Positions 22,450 to 29,961 of a stretch of 43,873 bases of DNA are shown one piece after another; position 1 is the first letter of the stretch; the number at the start of each line of letters is the position of its first letter. The notes under the pieces were generated by a model. That model saw nothing but the letters and a program-made list of their open reading frames with translations, searched no databases and was not told where the DNA came from. The position numbers and the translations under genes are program-made. This DNA is from a virus: positions 1 through 43,873 of IMG/VR virus record IMGVR_UViG_3300037070_001233; one strand, written 5' to 3'.

Positions 22450-24368
22450 TGCCAGCAGACGGGCTGTACGGCACGCTAGGCGGTCTCTGGGGCGAGGCGA
22501 CCGACGAGGCGCTCTACCCGGCCTACACTGTCATTCTGGCCGGCCAGGGGCTCATGCTGCCGCCAGGCGGCTACGAGCGGACGCTGAGTCAGCAGTTCGC
22601 AGCGAAGCTCTCCATATCCGGCACGGCCGAGAGCGACCGCCTCGGCGAGCAGCAAGCCCTCATCAACGACTGGGGCGGCGGCGAAGGGCTGACTCGACTC
22701 GGCACGACACCGACGTCAGACCGCTACCGACGGGGCGCCGGCATCAACGTCTATGACGAGGACTCGACGGTCGGGCTCGGGCCGTATATGGCGGCACCGG
22801 CTGCGCTGCAAACGGCGTTCAACTCCATCACCGCGATGATGACCTACCGCCAGTACCTCATGCTCGGCCGGTCGGACGGGAAGGTCTACGTCTGGGATGG
22901 CACGACGCTTACGCTCGCCGGCGACACCGGGAAGACGACCGGCGGTATCACCGCATTCGGGCTCTACGAGTCTAACCTGTACATCGGCAACGGCCAGGAC
23001 GGCTCCGTCTGGCGCTGGGTCAATGAGACGCCGGGCGTCAGTTTCGCATCAAACTTCTCGGTTGGCGGCGTTGGCGGCGGCGGCGCGGTGACTGGCGTCT
23101 ACTCGATGGCGACGCATTATCGAGGGACGACGCAGAGCGCGTTTCTCGGGATGAGCTGCGGCTCGGTCGGGCAGTCCTACGCCGCCGAGTTCGTCAACAC
23201 GGCCGGCACGACCAGCTCGGCCACGGCAGGCTCGCTGCTCATCGAGGAACCGAAGGTCGCCGTCCTGCTCCAGTACCAGGATACGCTGTTAGCTGTCGGG
23301 ACGTGGGAGAATGCGCGACACTGGAGGCTCTACAGCGGCTCGAATGCCAACCCCGTCGTCTGGTCCCACAAGGCCGTCGTGGCGAACTCACGCGCGACGT
23401 GCGGCGTGGTCTTCAATGGTATTGCCTACTTCGGCGATGCCATCCAGGGCCGGATCTGGAAGTGGGACGGATCACGGCTGACGCTCTATCACCAGCTCGG
23501 GTCTGACCTCTCGCCGTACAACACCGAGATCACCGGCATGGCGGTATGGCGGGGCGTCCTCTGGATCGCGATCAGGGACACGGATGGGACGTGTGCGCTG
23601 CTTCGCGACGATGGCAACGGCCTACGATCGCGGCCGGTGACGGCCCTCACCGGGACGACGCCGGGCCCGCTGGCCGTCTTCTCGGATCAACTGCACTACG
23701 TCACACAGACGACCGGCGCGACGAAGGTCTTTCGGACCGATGGAACCTATGCCGCGACCGGCTGGGTTGAGTCGCCGCTGATGAACGCGAACCTTGACGG
23801 CACTGGCAAGACGTGGCTCGGCGTCGAGATCAACCATTCTGCGTTGGCCGCGACGCAGTCGGTCCTGATCCAGTACCAGTTGAACGATACGGGCTCGTGG
23901 GTGACGCTCGGGACATCCGACGTTGACGGGGCGAGTAACGCCGCGTTCGACTTCCCGAACGGGGTCGCATCAAACCAGATCGGTTTCAAGCTGACGCTGA
24001 CTGGCACGGCCGGATCGTCAACACCGCTCCGGGTGTTCAGCCTGGTGGCCCGGTATCTGCCGTCCTCGGAGGGTGGCAAGGAATGGCAGCTCACGGTCTT
24101 GATGTTCGGCACGGACGATATCCCGATGCCGCTCTCGGATGGATCCAACGAGCCGCTGACGGGCCAGGATCTCAGCGACTACGTCTGGTCGCTGGTAGAC
24201 GCCGGTGCGCCAGTGTCCTACCTGGATATCGACCGCCAGGAGTATCTGGTGTCGATCGCTGGCTGGTCGGAGAACTTCGCCGCTCGGGTGGGGTCGATGC
24301 AGCAGCGAGCGACGTCGGTCGGCTGGTCGCTCGAAGGCAGGATGAGACTGCGGGAGGTGCAGCCCTGA
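22449..24368 (+). CDS. Large tail protein with beta-propeller-like repeats
   Basis: A 639-residue protein overlapping the previous stop. Residues 125-420 contain repeated blade-like strands: YLMLGRSDGKVYVWDGTTLT, LYIGNGQDGSVWRW, GIAYFGDAIQGRIWKWDGSR and GVLWIAIRDTDGTCALLRDD. These suggest a beta-propeller. The C-terminal third is beta-sandwich-like (QSVLIQYQLNDTGSWVTLGT). Its place after the tape measure and two minor tail genes fits a central tail-tip or fibre-attachment protein. Confidence 0.72.
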   Translation: MPADGLYGTLGGLWGEATDEALYPAYTVILAGQGLMLPPGGYERTLSQQFAAKLSISGTAESDRLGEQQALINDWGGGEGLTRLGTTPTSDRYRRGAGINVYDEDSTVGLGPYMAAPAALQTAFNSITAMMTYRQYLMLGRSDGKVYVWDGTTLTLAGDTGKTTGGITAFGLYESNLYIGNGQDGSVWRWVNETPGVSFASNFSVGGVGGGGAVTGVYSMATHYRGTTQSAFLGMSCGSVGQSYAAEFVNTAGTTSSATAGSLLIEEPKVAVLLQYQDTLLAVGTWENARHWRLYSGSNANPVVWSHKAVVANSRATCGVVFNGIAYFGDAIQGRIWKWDGSRLTLYHQLGSDLSPYNTEITGMAVWRGVLWIAIRDTDGTCALLRDDGNGLRSRPVTALTGTTPGPLAVFSDQLHYVTQTTGATKVFRTDGTYAATGWVESPLMNANLDGTGKTWLGVEINHSALAATQSVLIQYQLNDTGSWVTLGTSDVDGASNAAFDFPNGVASNQIGFKLTLTGTAGSSTPLRVFSLVARYLPSSEGGKEWQLTVLMFGTDDIPMPLSDGSNEPLTGQDLSDYVWSLVDAGAPVSYLDIDRQEYLVSIAGWSENFAARVGSMQQRATSVGWSLEGRMRLREVQP

Positions 24369-25882
24369 TGTCTTCAATCGGGCTGAACGTCGACCGCGAG
24401 GGGCGCCACGACCCGGCCTTGATTCGCTCACTGGGTGCGACCTGGCTGCGGATTGTCGCGCTGCCGGGCCATGACCTGTCCGACTACTTCCGGCGCTGCC
24501 GAGGCGCCGGCCTCAAGATCCTGCTGGTGCTCGCCCGTGAGTCGGGCGGGGACTACGCCGCGCTCGCCGCCCGGTACGCGACGCTGGTAGACGCCTGGCA
24601 GGTTGGGAATGAGGCTGATTTGGACTCGCCTTCGTCGTGGACGATGTCACCGACAGAGTTGGCGTCGCTCGGTCGCGCTGTACGGGGCATCCTTCCTCGC
24701 CCGCATGTGCTCGTGACCTCGGGCATGGCATCAGGGCACCCCGAGTGGCTTGACGGGATGGACCTGTCCTGGGCCGATGCCGTGGCCTGCCACCCGTATG
24801 CGAAGGACGCGCCGAGCCCTGACGACATCGAAGACCTCCCGGATGCCGACGTACTGGTACGTGCGTACGGCGAGAAGACCGGGTTACCGGTCCTGGTCAC
24901 GGAGTGGGGCTGGTGGTCGGATGACGAGCCGCGAGCGAGCCAGGAAGTCCGGGATATGGTCGGCTGGGCGGGGGTGACCGGCGACTGTGAGGTGTTCTTC
25001 TACTTCTGCATCTCTGACAGCATGGTGCCTCCCTTTGGATTGCTCCGGTCCAACGGGCGAGAGAAGCCGAAGGCTAAGCCGTTCAAGGAGCAGGCGCCGC
25101 TCGCCGTACATTCGTTGTGGCCGGAAGTCGCCGATCCCGTCGAGCCTGATCCCGAGAAGCCCGACCCCTGGCAGCGATGGACAGCCGAGCAGATCGCAGC
25201 TGCCGCACAGTGCCCGGTCGACGCCGTCCGGGAGAACTGGCCGCGCCTCGTCGATCAGATGTGGCTGTGCGGTCTCAGCGATCCGCTGACCGATATCGCC
25301 ATGATCGGGACAACGGCCATTGAGTCGGCGAGCAGCTTCCGCCCGGTGCGCGAGGCGTTCTACCTCGGCGAGCCGGAGCCGGCCGAGTCGCACCGCAGGA
25401 CGCTTCGGTACTTCCCGTACTACGGGCGCGGATTTATTCAACTGACCTGGCGGGAGAACTACGCGGCCTACTCGCAGAAGGTGAACGAGTTGTGGGGCGC
25501 CGGCGGCGCGATCGACCTCGTCGCCCGCCCGGACGATGCGCTCGACCCCGATGTCTCGGCCGCCGACTCGGCGCTCTACTTCCGGGACCATGGCGGCGAT
25601 GGGCTGTGTCTGATCCCGCAGGCGGCAGCTCGGAGCGACTGGCTGGAGGTACGTCGGCTGGTCTACGGGGGAGTTGACCCGAACGGCGCCGCGCGCATCC
25701 GGCGGATTGAGCAGGCGCTTGGCGGCGGCATCTCGCCACCGGTCCCGCCGAAGCCGAATAAGGATGACCTGATCGCCGGCTACGAGCTGGCGCTGCGGAC
25801 GCTCAGAGACACGACGATCCCGGACCTGAGAGCGCAGGTTGATGAAGCAGACCGGATCGTCCGTCAGTTCATCGGATCATGA
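24368..25882 (+). CDS. Two-domain endolysin: clan-A glycosidase-like domain plus GH19 muramidase/chitinase-like domain
   Basis: A 504-residue protein from ATG 24368 (TGATG overlap). Residues 1-240 look like a TIM-barrel clan-A glycosidase: DAWQVGNEADL places acid/base Glu82, and PVLVTEWGWW places nucleophile Glu179, about 100 residues later as expected. Residues 265-460 resemble glycoside hydrolase family 19: AMIGTTAIESASSFRPVREA with Glu319 as likely catalyst, then YFPYYGRGFIQLTWRENYAAY. The last 40 residues are a charged helix. GH19 domains are common in phage lysins and cut peptidoglycan sugars. The N-terminal substrate is unclear. It could also be a virion enzyme, since it follows tail genes. 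Confidence 0.8.
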   Translation: MSSIGLNVDREGRHDPALIRSLGATWLRIVALPGHDLSDYFRRCRGAGLKILLVLARESGGDYAALAARYATLVDAWQVGNEADLDSPSSWTMSPTELASLGRAVRGILPRPHVLVTSGMASGHPEWLDGMDLSWADAVACHPYAKDAPSPDDIEDLPDADVLVRAYGEKTGLPVLVTEWGWWSDDEPRASQEVRDMVGWAGVTGDCEVFFYFCISDSMVPPFGLLRSNGREKPKAKPFKEQAPLAVHSLWPEVADPVEPDPEKPDPWQRWTAEQIAAAAQCPVDAVRENWPRLVDQMWLCGLSDPLTDIAMIGTTAIESASSFRPVREAFYLGEPEPAESHRRTLRYFPYYGRGFIQLTWRENYAAYSQKVNELWGAGGAIDLVARPDDALDPDVSAADSALYFRDHGGDGLCLIPQAAARSDWLEVRRLVYGGVDPNGAARIRRIEQALGGGISPPVPPKPNKDDLIAGYELALRTLRDTTIPDLRAQVDEADRIVRQFIGS

Positions 25883-26064
25883 CCGATACCCCGCTCGCGC
25901 CCGCCCTCGAACGCATCAAGCAGGAAGCTGTCGAAGAGGCAACGAGAGCAACCAGCCGGGCGTGGTGGGCCGAGGCGCAGAAAATCAGCGAGGCGACGAC
26001 CGACCCCGAGGCGCGGTGGGATCTGCTGCTCACGGCGCTGCGTCGGGTGGGATGGTCTCCCTGA
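25879..26064 (+). CDS. Small helical protein after the endolysin
   Basis: A 61-residue charged helical protein starting at an ATGA overlap with the endolysin. Sequence such as ALERIKQEAVEEATRATSRAW shows no membrane segment, so it is not a holin. Its last 35 bp overlap the 3' end of the convergent reverse-strand gene. Confidence 0.55.
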   Translation: MTDTPLAPALERIKQEAVEEATRATSRAWWAEAQKISEATTDPEARWDLLLTALRRVGWSP

Positions 26065-26437
26065 CTGTAAAGCCGGCTCGCTCCAGTGCCTTGATATCGT
26101 CTTTCGTAATCGGATGTGAACCAATCGGCCCGTAGGTCTTCACGTATTCGGTAAGCGCGTTCCATCCGTCGAGATGGGCTACGAGCGCAGGGTTGGCAAG
26201 GCCGGTCATAGTGCTCGTCTTCGAGTCGAACGACACCCAGGTCTTGCCTCCGTCGACCGACTTGAGATGGTAGGAGCCGAACCCCTCACTCCATCCGGAG
26301 CGCGTCCTGTACCACTGTTTGAAGAACGCAATCTCGCGGTCGCGCGCGGCGATCTGATCGCCACGCATCCACCAGCCAACCCCGAACATCAGCAGGATCA
26401 TGGCTGTGAGTACGATGGGCGCTATGCTGATTTCCAT
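26030..26437 (-). CDS. Reverse-strand membrane-anchored protein
   Basis: A 135-residue protein from ATG 26437, with GAGGAG about 6 nt upstream. Residues 4-24 (SIAPIVLTAMILLMFGVGWWM) are one transmembrane helix, followed by a basic-charged segment and a soluble domain containing KSVDGGKTWVSFDSKT. A longer version from GTG 26503 would begin before a strong hairpin; the ATG is better supported. It is the first gene left of the endolysin on the opposite strand. A lysis role cannot be excluded. Confidence 0.65.
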   Translation of the reverse strand: MEISIAPIVLTAMILLMFGVGWWMRGDQIAARDREIAFFKQWYRTRSGWSEGFGSYHLKSVDGGKTWVSFDSKTSTMTGLANPALVAHLDGWNALTEYVKTYGPIGSHPITKDDIKALERAGFTVRETIPPDAAP

Positions 26438-26454
26438 GTTCTCTCCTCGGTAGA

Positions 26455-26479
26455 TCGGGCGCCCCAGGAGGGCGCCCGA
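26455..26479. other. Strong 10-bp hairpin between reverse-strand genes
   Basis: tcgggcgccc (26455-26464) and gggcgcccga (26470-26479) form a perfect 10-bp GC-rich stem with a 5-nt loop. It lies in the gap between the stop of the gene at 26500 and the start at 26437. No U-run follows on the reverse strand, so it may attenuate transcription, stabilise an mRNA end or mark a processing point rather than be a full terminator. Confidence 0.55.
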
Positions 26480-26499
26480 CCTCGTGCTAGATAGGTCGG

Positions 26500-26676
26500 T
26501 CACTCAGATGGCGCGCTAGCCCAGACGGCGCGGTCAGCGTCGTCTTGCTGGTCACAGTTGTCGTCGCAAGCGCCGTGCTCCATGCCGGCGAGCACCATGC
26601 ACCCGCACGATGGGCAATGAAACATCCCCATCGGAACACCGACCAGCGGACTCGGATCGTACGTACAGCGTGTCAC
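26500..26676 (-). CDS. Small zinc-ribbon protein
   Basis: A 58-residue protein from GTG 26676, chosen because a strong AAAGGAGGG lies just upstream; upstream in-frame starts lack one. It has a FHCPSCGCMVLAG knuckle and a later HGACDDNC pair, so a four-Cys zinc site is likely. Acidic C-terminus. Role unknown. Confidence 0.65.
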   Translation of the reverse strand: MTRCTYDPSPLVGVPMGMFHCPSCGCMVLAGMEHGACDDNCDQQDDADRAVWASAPSE

Positions 26677-26720
26677 GCGCCCTCCTTTACGGGTCCAGTA
26701 ATCGTGCCTATCGTCGGCAC

Positions 26721-26915
26721 TCAATCCTCGGTGAGGAACTCGACCGTCACACGGACCCGACGCTGGCGGTTGTGCCCGAGCAGATCCAGCAACGTGTTGT
26801 CGTCATCCTCTTCGGCGCCAATCGCCTCGACGTTCTCGTGGCAGCATCCCGAGAAGATCGGGTGGCGATGCACTACTCGCCCATCGAAGACGTACCGCTC
26901 GATCACTTCTGGCAT
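26721..26915 (-). CDS. Small hypothetical protein
   Basis: A 64-residue reverse-strand protein from ATG 26915, with AAAGGAGGGG a few bases upstream. The leader cgtaaaggaggg(g)cg is nearly identical to that of the next gene (26676), as if duplicated with the site. The sequence (EVIERYVFDGRVVHRHPIFS) has His and Cys residues but no clear motif. An upstream extension to 27056 has no ribosome-binding site and is not used. Confidence 0.6.
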   Translation of the reverse strand: MPEVIERYVFDGRVVHRHPIFSGCCHENVEAIGAEEDDDNTLLDLLGHNRQRRVRVTVEFLTED

Positions 26916-26960
26916 CGCCCCTCCTTTACGGCCGACGAAAAGCTGCGTAGGTCCGCTCGT

Positions 26961-27128
26961 GGTGCAGATCGCCGGTGCAGTTCGCGTCGTCAGTGGCGAA
27001 ACTGACGCTCCTGGCGACTGTTTCGGGGCCTCCTGACTTGATACCAGGAGGGGCACAAGGCATAGTTTCGGTATGCGCTAGTCCTATCTGGTCAAGGCCT
27101 CCTGCTGGTGCAGTTCTCGGTGCAGTTC
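26961..27128. repeat. Paired GGTGCAG(A/T)TC repeats in a 272-bp gap
   Basis: The 10-mer occurs as pairs at 26961 and 26974 and again at 27107 and 27119, i.e. 12-13 bp apart within a pair. Between the pairs, cctcctg (27029-27035) and caggagg (27045-27051) form a hairpin. The region 26916-27187 upstream of the reverse-strand gene at 26915 holds no convincing gene; a 45-codon reverse frame (27063-26926) has no ribosome-binding site. The repeats may be operator sites; this is inference. Confidence 0.45.
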
Positions 27129-27187
27129 GCTCGCCGGCGCCAGCACCCGGCCGAGCGCCTTCGCCGTCCGGCGCTGCTCGTGGCTGA

Positions 27188-27604
27188 TTACGCCACCTTC
27201 TTGAGCCGATACACCGCCCGCACCGGCATGTTGTAGATGTCTGGACTCGGCCCATAGGTCACCAGTTCGACGTAGCCGGGCGTGCTCGCCTTGATCCCCA
27301 GGAATAGGCTGTCATCGAGGTACGTGCCGCTCATCTGGTCAACTCTGGTGCCGAGCGCCATAACGCCGTCGCCGTTGAGTCGGCCATTCCCAACGTAGGC
27401 CGCGGCGTGCGTCCCGTACGGGTTGGCCCAGATGACGCTGATATCGCCGCACGGATACACCATCAGGCGCATGTACGGGGACTCGTAAATCCCGGCTATG
27501 TCGTGCTGTTGGGGCGCGCCGGGATGGCAAACGGCAGCGTCGGCCGTCGTGGCCGGGATCATGAGGGCGGCGAGCATCAGGGTGATCGAGAGCAAGTAGC
27601 GCAT
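27188..27604 (-). CDS. Exported protein with Sec signal peptide
   Basis: A 138-residue protein from ATG 27604, with GGAGGAA 6 nt upstream. Residues 1-23 form a signal peptide (MRYLLSITLMLAALMIPATTADA), so the mature protein of about 115 residues is exported. It has two Cys and beta-rich sequence (SVIWANPYGTHAAAYVGNGR, YVELVTYGPSPDIYNMP). Being first from the divergent promoter region at 27640, it may be expressed early. An effect on the host envelope or on superinfecting phage is plausible but unproven. Confidence 0.72.
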   Translation of the reverse strand: MRYLLSITLMLAALMIPATTADAAVCHPGAPQQHDIAGIYESPYMRLMVYPCGDISVIWANPYGTHAAAYVGNGRLNGDGVMALGTRVDQMSGTYLDDSLFLGIKASTPGYVELVTYGPSPDIYNMPVRAVYRLKKVA

Positions 27605-27641
27605 GGTCAGTTCCTCCGCGCAAACACTAGCATGATGGGTG

Positions 27642-27676
27642 TTGCATACGCAATAGACATGCTGTATCATGGGCAC
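27642..27676 (+). promoter_or_regulatory. Sigma-70 type promoter of the Xre-type regulator, with overlapping palindrome
   Basis: TTGCAT (27642-27647) and TATCAT (27665-27670) are 17 bp apart, a good -35/-10 pair on the + strand. Transcription would start at about 27677, which is the first base of the regulator's ATG, so the mRNA would be leaderless. TTGCATACGCAA (27642-27653), an imperfect palindrome, overlaps the -35 and could be an operator for autoregulation. The region also faces the reverse-strand gene at 27604, whose own promoter is not clear. Confidence 0.6.
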
Positions 27677-27877
27677 ATGGATATCTCATCGGTCCAGGCG
27701 CGGCGCGAAGCTCTCGGCCTGTCACGTCGCCAGTTCGCTGATCTCCTGGGCGTCGACCATGTGTCCGTATGGCGCTGGGAGACGAAGGGGAAGACTCCGA
27801 TTCTGCTGGTGCAACGGGCGATTGAGGCTACACTGTCTCGTTTGGAGAGCGAGCACGCCGAGGGTCTCGCATCGTGA
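27677..27877 (+). CDS. Xre/Cro-type helix-turn-helix regulator
   Basis: A 66-residue DNA-binding protein. Residues 8-35 (ARREALGLSRRQFADLLGVD followed by HVSVWRWETKG) give the full Xre helix-turn-helix with the typical W-R-W-E recognition helix end. It has no extra oligomerisation or cleavage domain, so it resembles Cro or a minimal repressor rather than full-length CI. No Shine-Dalgarno sequence precedes ATG 27677, consistent with leaderless translation from the promoter just upstream. It heads the early gene operon and probably controls the divergent promoters. Confidence 0.82.
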   Translation: MDISSVQARREALGLSRRQFADLLGVDHVSVWRWETKGKTPILLVQRAIEATLSRLESEHAEGLAS

Positions 27878-28245
27878 AACGGCAAACCCCGTACCGACCC
27901 CGACAACCGATGGTGAAGCTGACGTTCGACCGGCGTGATGTCTCGGCGCAAGTCGTGTACTTCGCGTACGATGCACAGGCTGATCTCACCAAGATTGGCA
28001 CAACGTGGCTCGGACATCTCTCCGAGCGCGTCCGAACACACGAACGGGCTATCGGAAGACCGCTCAGGCTACTCGGCACGATCTGGGGTGATCGGCACGC
28101 CGAGAAAGAAATTCATGACGATCTGGAGGCCACCAGAGATCACGGCGAGTGGTTCCGCGCATCTCCAGACCTCGCGGCACTCGTTGCCATCCTGAACACG
28201 CACGGCTCTGCTGATGGTTTCTGGGGCGGATGGGAGGGATTCTGA
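27874..28245 (+). CDS. T5orf172/GIY-YIG-like DNA-binding or nuclease protein
   Basis: A 123-residue protein from GTG 27874 (GTGA overlap). The pattern QVVYFAYDAQADLTKIGTTW, R-x3-H spacing, RPLRLLGTIWGDRHAEKEIH and HGEWFRASPDL matches the T5orf172/MUG113 domain, a relative of GIY-YIG nucleases. Such domains appear in phage KilA-type regulators and nucleases. The YF-KIG, R and E(K) positions that correspond to the nuclease centre are present, so activity is possible. Confidence 0.75.
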   Translation: MKRQTPYRPRQPMVKLTFDRRDVSAQVVYFAYDAQADLTKIGTTWLGHLSERVRTHERAIGRPLRLLGTIWGDRHAEKEIHDDLEATRDHGEWFRASPDLAALVAILNTHGSADGFWGGWEGF

Positions 28246-28328
28246 TGGTCGTCAAGCGCGCGGCGCTGCACTTCCCGGAGCTGTACCCGATCGTGCTACG
28301 CGACCTCGCCGCCGAGGAGGTGGCGTAG
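28245..28328 (+). CDS. Very small peptide (tentative)
   Basis: A 27-codon frame from ATG 28245 (TGATG overlap) to TAG 28326 encodes MVVKRAALHFPELYPIVLRD and seven further residues. The tight coupling and G/C-rich third positions suggest translation. It also carries the gaggagg sequence preceding the next gene, so it may simply be a leader. Confidence 0.35.
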   Translation: MVVKRAALHFPELYPIVLRDLAAEEVA

Positions 28329-28331
28329 GTC

Positions 28332-28631
28332 ATGGCCGGCGAGCGAGAGCCCCTGATGTCCGTGGGCCAGGTGGCCGAGCGCCTGAACGTCAGCCCACGC
28401 TCGGCGCTGCGCCTCATCGAGCGCCACGAGCTGCGAGGCGTGCGGATCGGTCGTCTCTGGCGCGTGCGGGCCGAGGACGTCGAGCAGTTGGCGACGCCGG
28501 CCCCAGAGTCCTACACGGCCGGCGCCTTCGGACTGTCGAGCACGACCAACCTGACGCCGGCACCGGCAGGCGAGACGAGGTTCCGCGCACTCATGCGGAA
28601 CAACGAGAAAGCGCCTCTCAGCGGTAACTGA
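28332..28631 (+). CDS. Helix-turn-helix protein of the excisionase/HTH_17 type
   Basis: A 99-residue protein. Residues 9-54 (MSVGQVAERLNVSPRSALRL, then LRGVRIGRLWRVRAEDVEQL) are a winged helix-turn-helix of the excisionase/MerR-like class, with the usual RIGRLWRV wing. The C-terminal 45 residues are low complexity. With no integrase in the genome it is more likely a regulator or DNA-architectural protein than a true excisionase. Its stop codon lies within a strong hairpin. Confidence 0.75.
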   Translation: MAGEREPLMSVGQVAERLNVSPRSALRLIERHELRGVRIGRLWRVRAEDVEQLATPAPESYTAGAFGLSSTTNLTPAPAGETRFRALMRNNEKAPLSGN

Positions 28632-28639
28632 GAGGCGCT
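28610..28639 (+). terminator. 12-bp hairpin at the end of the HTH gene, terminator or attenuator
   Basis: agcgcctctcag (28610-28621) pairs perfectly with ctgagaggcgct (28628-28639) around a 6-nt loop. The HTH stop codon (28629-28631) is in the downstream arm. The following bases (cattcatc) are only weakly U-rich, so termination may be partial. A smaller hairpin, tcgggc/gcccga (28646-28663), follows directly. Confidence 0.5.
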
Positions 28640-28677
28640 CATTCATCGGGCTGGCAGGCCCGAGGAGGTTAGTACCT

Positions 28678-28872
28678 GTGACGATCTTATCAGATTTGCC
28701 GCCGCTCGTGGACATCGTCAGGCTGGTGCTCGAAGTCGAGCGCGCCGACGAAGAAGCCTCGATTCATGAGGCCGTGTGTCGCTACCGCCGCCAGGGCCTC
28801 CGCTGCTCTACCTGCGCGTCATTGAACGAGCGGGCGGCACGGCTGGTTCGGCTCGCAGGCGGCGCCTCGTGA
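28678..28872 (+). CDS. Small hypothetical protein
   Basis: A 64-residue protein from GTG 28678, with gaggagg at 28660-28666, slightly far upstream. It begins MTILSDLPPLVDIVRLVLEV and has a CRYRRQGLRCSTCASL segment with three Cys. Possible zinc site, no recognised family. It overlaps the next gene (GTGA). Confidence 0.6.
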   Translation: MTILSDLPPLVDIVRLVLEVERADEEASIHEAVCRYRRQGLRCSTCASLNERAARLVRLAGGAS

Positions 28873-29081
28873 GGGGCGCCCCGTCCATCTACGGCGAACT
28901 GACCCCCGAGGCCGAGGCTTCGTATTCGCGCTGGATTATGGCTTTGTTCGATCTCACGGAGCATGTCTCGTGGTGCAAGGCCGGCTGCCGAGACGCTGAC
29001 TACCGCTGCCCGGTCGGGCGCGTGCTGCACGCCGCCGAGCAATCCACATGGAAGCTCTGGAAGGGGGCGAGAAGTGGCTGA
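28869..29081 (+). CDS. Small Cys-containing hypothetical protein
   Basis: A 70-residue protein from GTG 28869. The middle HVSWCKAGCRDADYRCPVGR has four cysteine-rich positions in a CxxxC...C pattern, typical of short zinc-binding proteins in early regions of GC-rich phages. No function is known. It overlaps both neighbours by a few bases. Confidence 0.6.
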   Translation: MRGAPSIYGELTPEAEASYSRWIMALFDLTEHVSWCKAGCRDADYRCPVGRVLHAAEQSTWKLWKGARSG

Positions 29082-29316
29082 TTTGCAAGAGTGCATTTCC
29101 CTGTTCCATGTGACCCACGCGACGCGCCCTCCAGGCCGTCCCATCCGAGTTATCCGTGTGGCAATGCGCCACACGGCGACGTGGCGACGGGATTCCCGCT
29201 ATCTCGCGCTGTCATGGAAACGCGCCGGCGATCTGCCCGAGGCGGTGCGGTGCGACAGGCTCGCGGCAACTGGCGAGCACCTGGAACTGGAGCGCGTCGG
29301 GCTGGTGGTGAGGTGA
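29074..29316 (+). CDS. Small hypothetical protein
   Basis: An 80-residue protein from GTG 29074, with aaggggg at 29061. It is basic and strand-rich (PIRVIRVAMRHTATWRRDSR). No recognisable domain. It ends in a GTGA overlap with the next small membrane protein. Confidence 0.55.
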   Translation: MADLQECISLFHVTHATRPPGRPIRVIRVAMRHTATWRRDSRYLALSWKRAGDLPEAVRCDRLAATGEHLELERVGLVVR

Positions 29317-29399
29317 AGGACATGCCCGAGTGGTTGGTGCCCGTCTGGGTCGGCTTCCTCGTCGGCGCCGTCGTCGTGTTCTGGCTGCTGACGTCATGA
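29313..29399 (+). CDS. Tiny single-pass membrane protein
   Basis: A 28-residue protein from GTG 29313 (or ATG 29322), mostly one transmembrane helix: WLVPVWVGFLVGAVVVFWLL. It is flanked by exact overlaps with both neighbours (GTGA, ATGA), which supports it. Function is unknown. Confidence 0.55.
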   Translation: MKDMPEWLVPVWVGFLVGAVVVFWLLTS

Positions 29400-29698
29400 G
29401 CGATCAGCCGCTAGCTGACACGGTCCCCTGCCGGCGCTGCGGCGCCCCGAGGGTGGTGGGGAAGCAGTGCAAAGAGTGCCGGCTGAACACCATTCGTCGC
29501 CATTTCGACGGGGTGATACGAGAGGTGAGCAGGACGTCACCTGTCCCGCTGCAACGGTCCTGTAACCGGTGCGGTGCAACGCGACTCCCCTTTCAACACT
29601 GCCGTCCGTGTGAGATCGCGAAGGGAAGACGGGTCGGCAGTTTCGAGCTAACAGAGGCAACGACACCGACGCAACGAAAAGAGAGGGCCACCCTGTGA
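29396..29698 (+). CDS. Double zinc-ribbon protein
   Basis: A 100-residue protein from ATG 29396. It has two similar Cys blocks: CRRCGAPRVVGKQCKEC and CNRCGATRLPFQHCRPC, each of the CxxC-CxxC zinc-ribbon type, an internal duplication. The intervening and C-terminal parts are basic and Thr-rich. Likely nucleic-acid binding; role unknown. Confidence 0.7.
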   Translation: MSDQPLADTVPCRRCGAPRVVGKQCKECRLNTIRRHFDGVIREVSRTSPVPLQRSCNRCGATRLPFQHCRPCEIAKGRRVGSFELTEATTPTQRKERATL

Positions 29699-29961
29699 GC
29701 GACAACCTGCTCAGGCTCAAGCCCGAGGACATGGCCGAGCCCGTCAACCAGCCGATGAACGAGGACGTGATCTCGGCGATGACCGAGGCGCAGCTGCTCG
29801 AGGTCGTCGGCAAGCTCGGCGCCGCGCAGAGGTTCATCCTGCTGACCTTCGAGCAGTCGATGAGCCCGTCGTCGCGCAAGCCGCTGCGACTCGCCTACGG
29901 GGCCGTGAACGACGCGATCAGGCTGGCACAGGCGCTCGTCGACTCGACGAGGCGGTTCTGA
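29695..29961 (+). CDS. Small helical hypothetical protein
   Basis: An 88-residue protein from GTG 29695 (GTGA overlap). It is helical: EAQLLEVVGKLGAAQRFILL and AVNDAIRLAQALVDSTRRF. No Cys, no membrane segment. Overlaps the next ATG by one base. Confidence 0.6.
   Translation: MSDNLLRLKPEDMAEPVNQPMNEDVISAMTEAQLLEVVGKLGAAQRFILLTFEQSMSPSSRKPLRLAYGAVNDAIRLAQALVDSTRRF

Noticed and set aside
26926-27063. 45-codon reverse-strand frame in the gap upstream of 26915
   Set aside because: No ribosome-binding site, ambiguous third-position bias and no recognisable protein pattern.
28332-28631. Excisionase of a lysogeny module
   Set aside because: The HTH_17 fold fits, but no integrase or attachment-site signal was seen, so the name excisionase is not justified.
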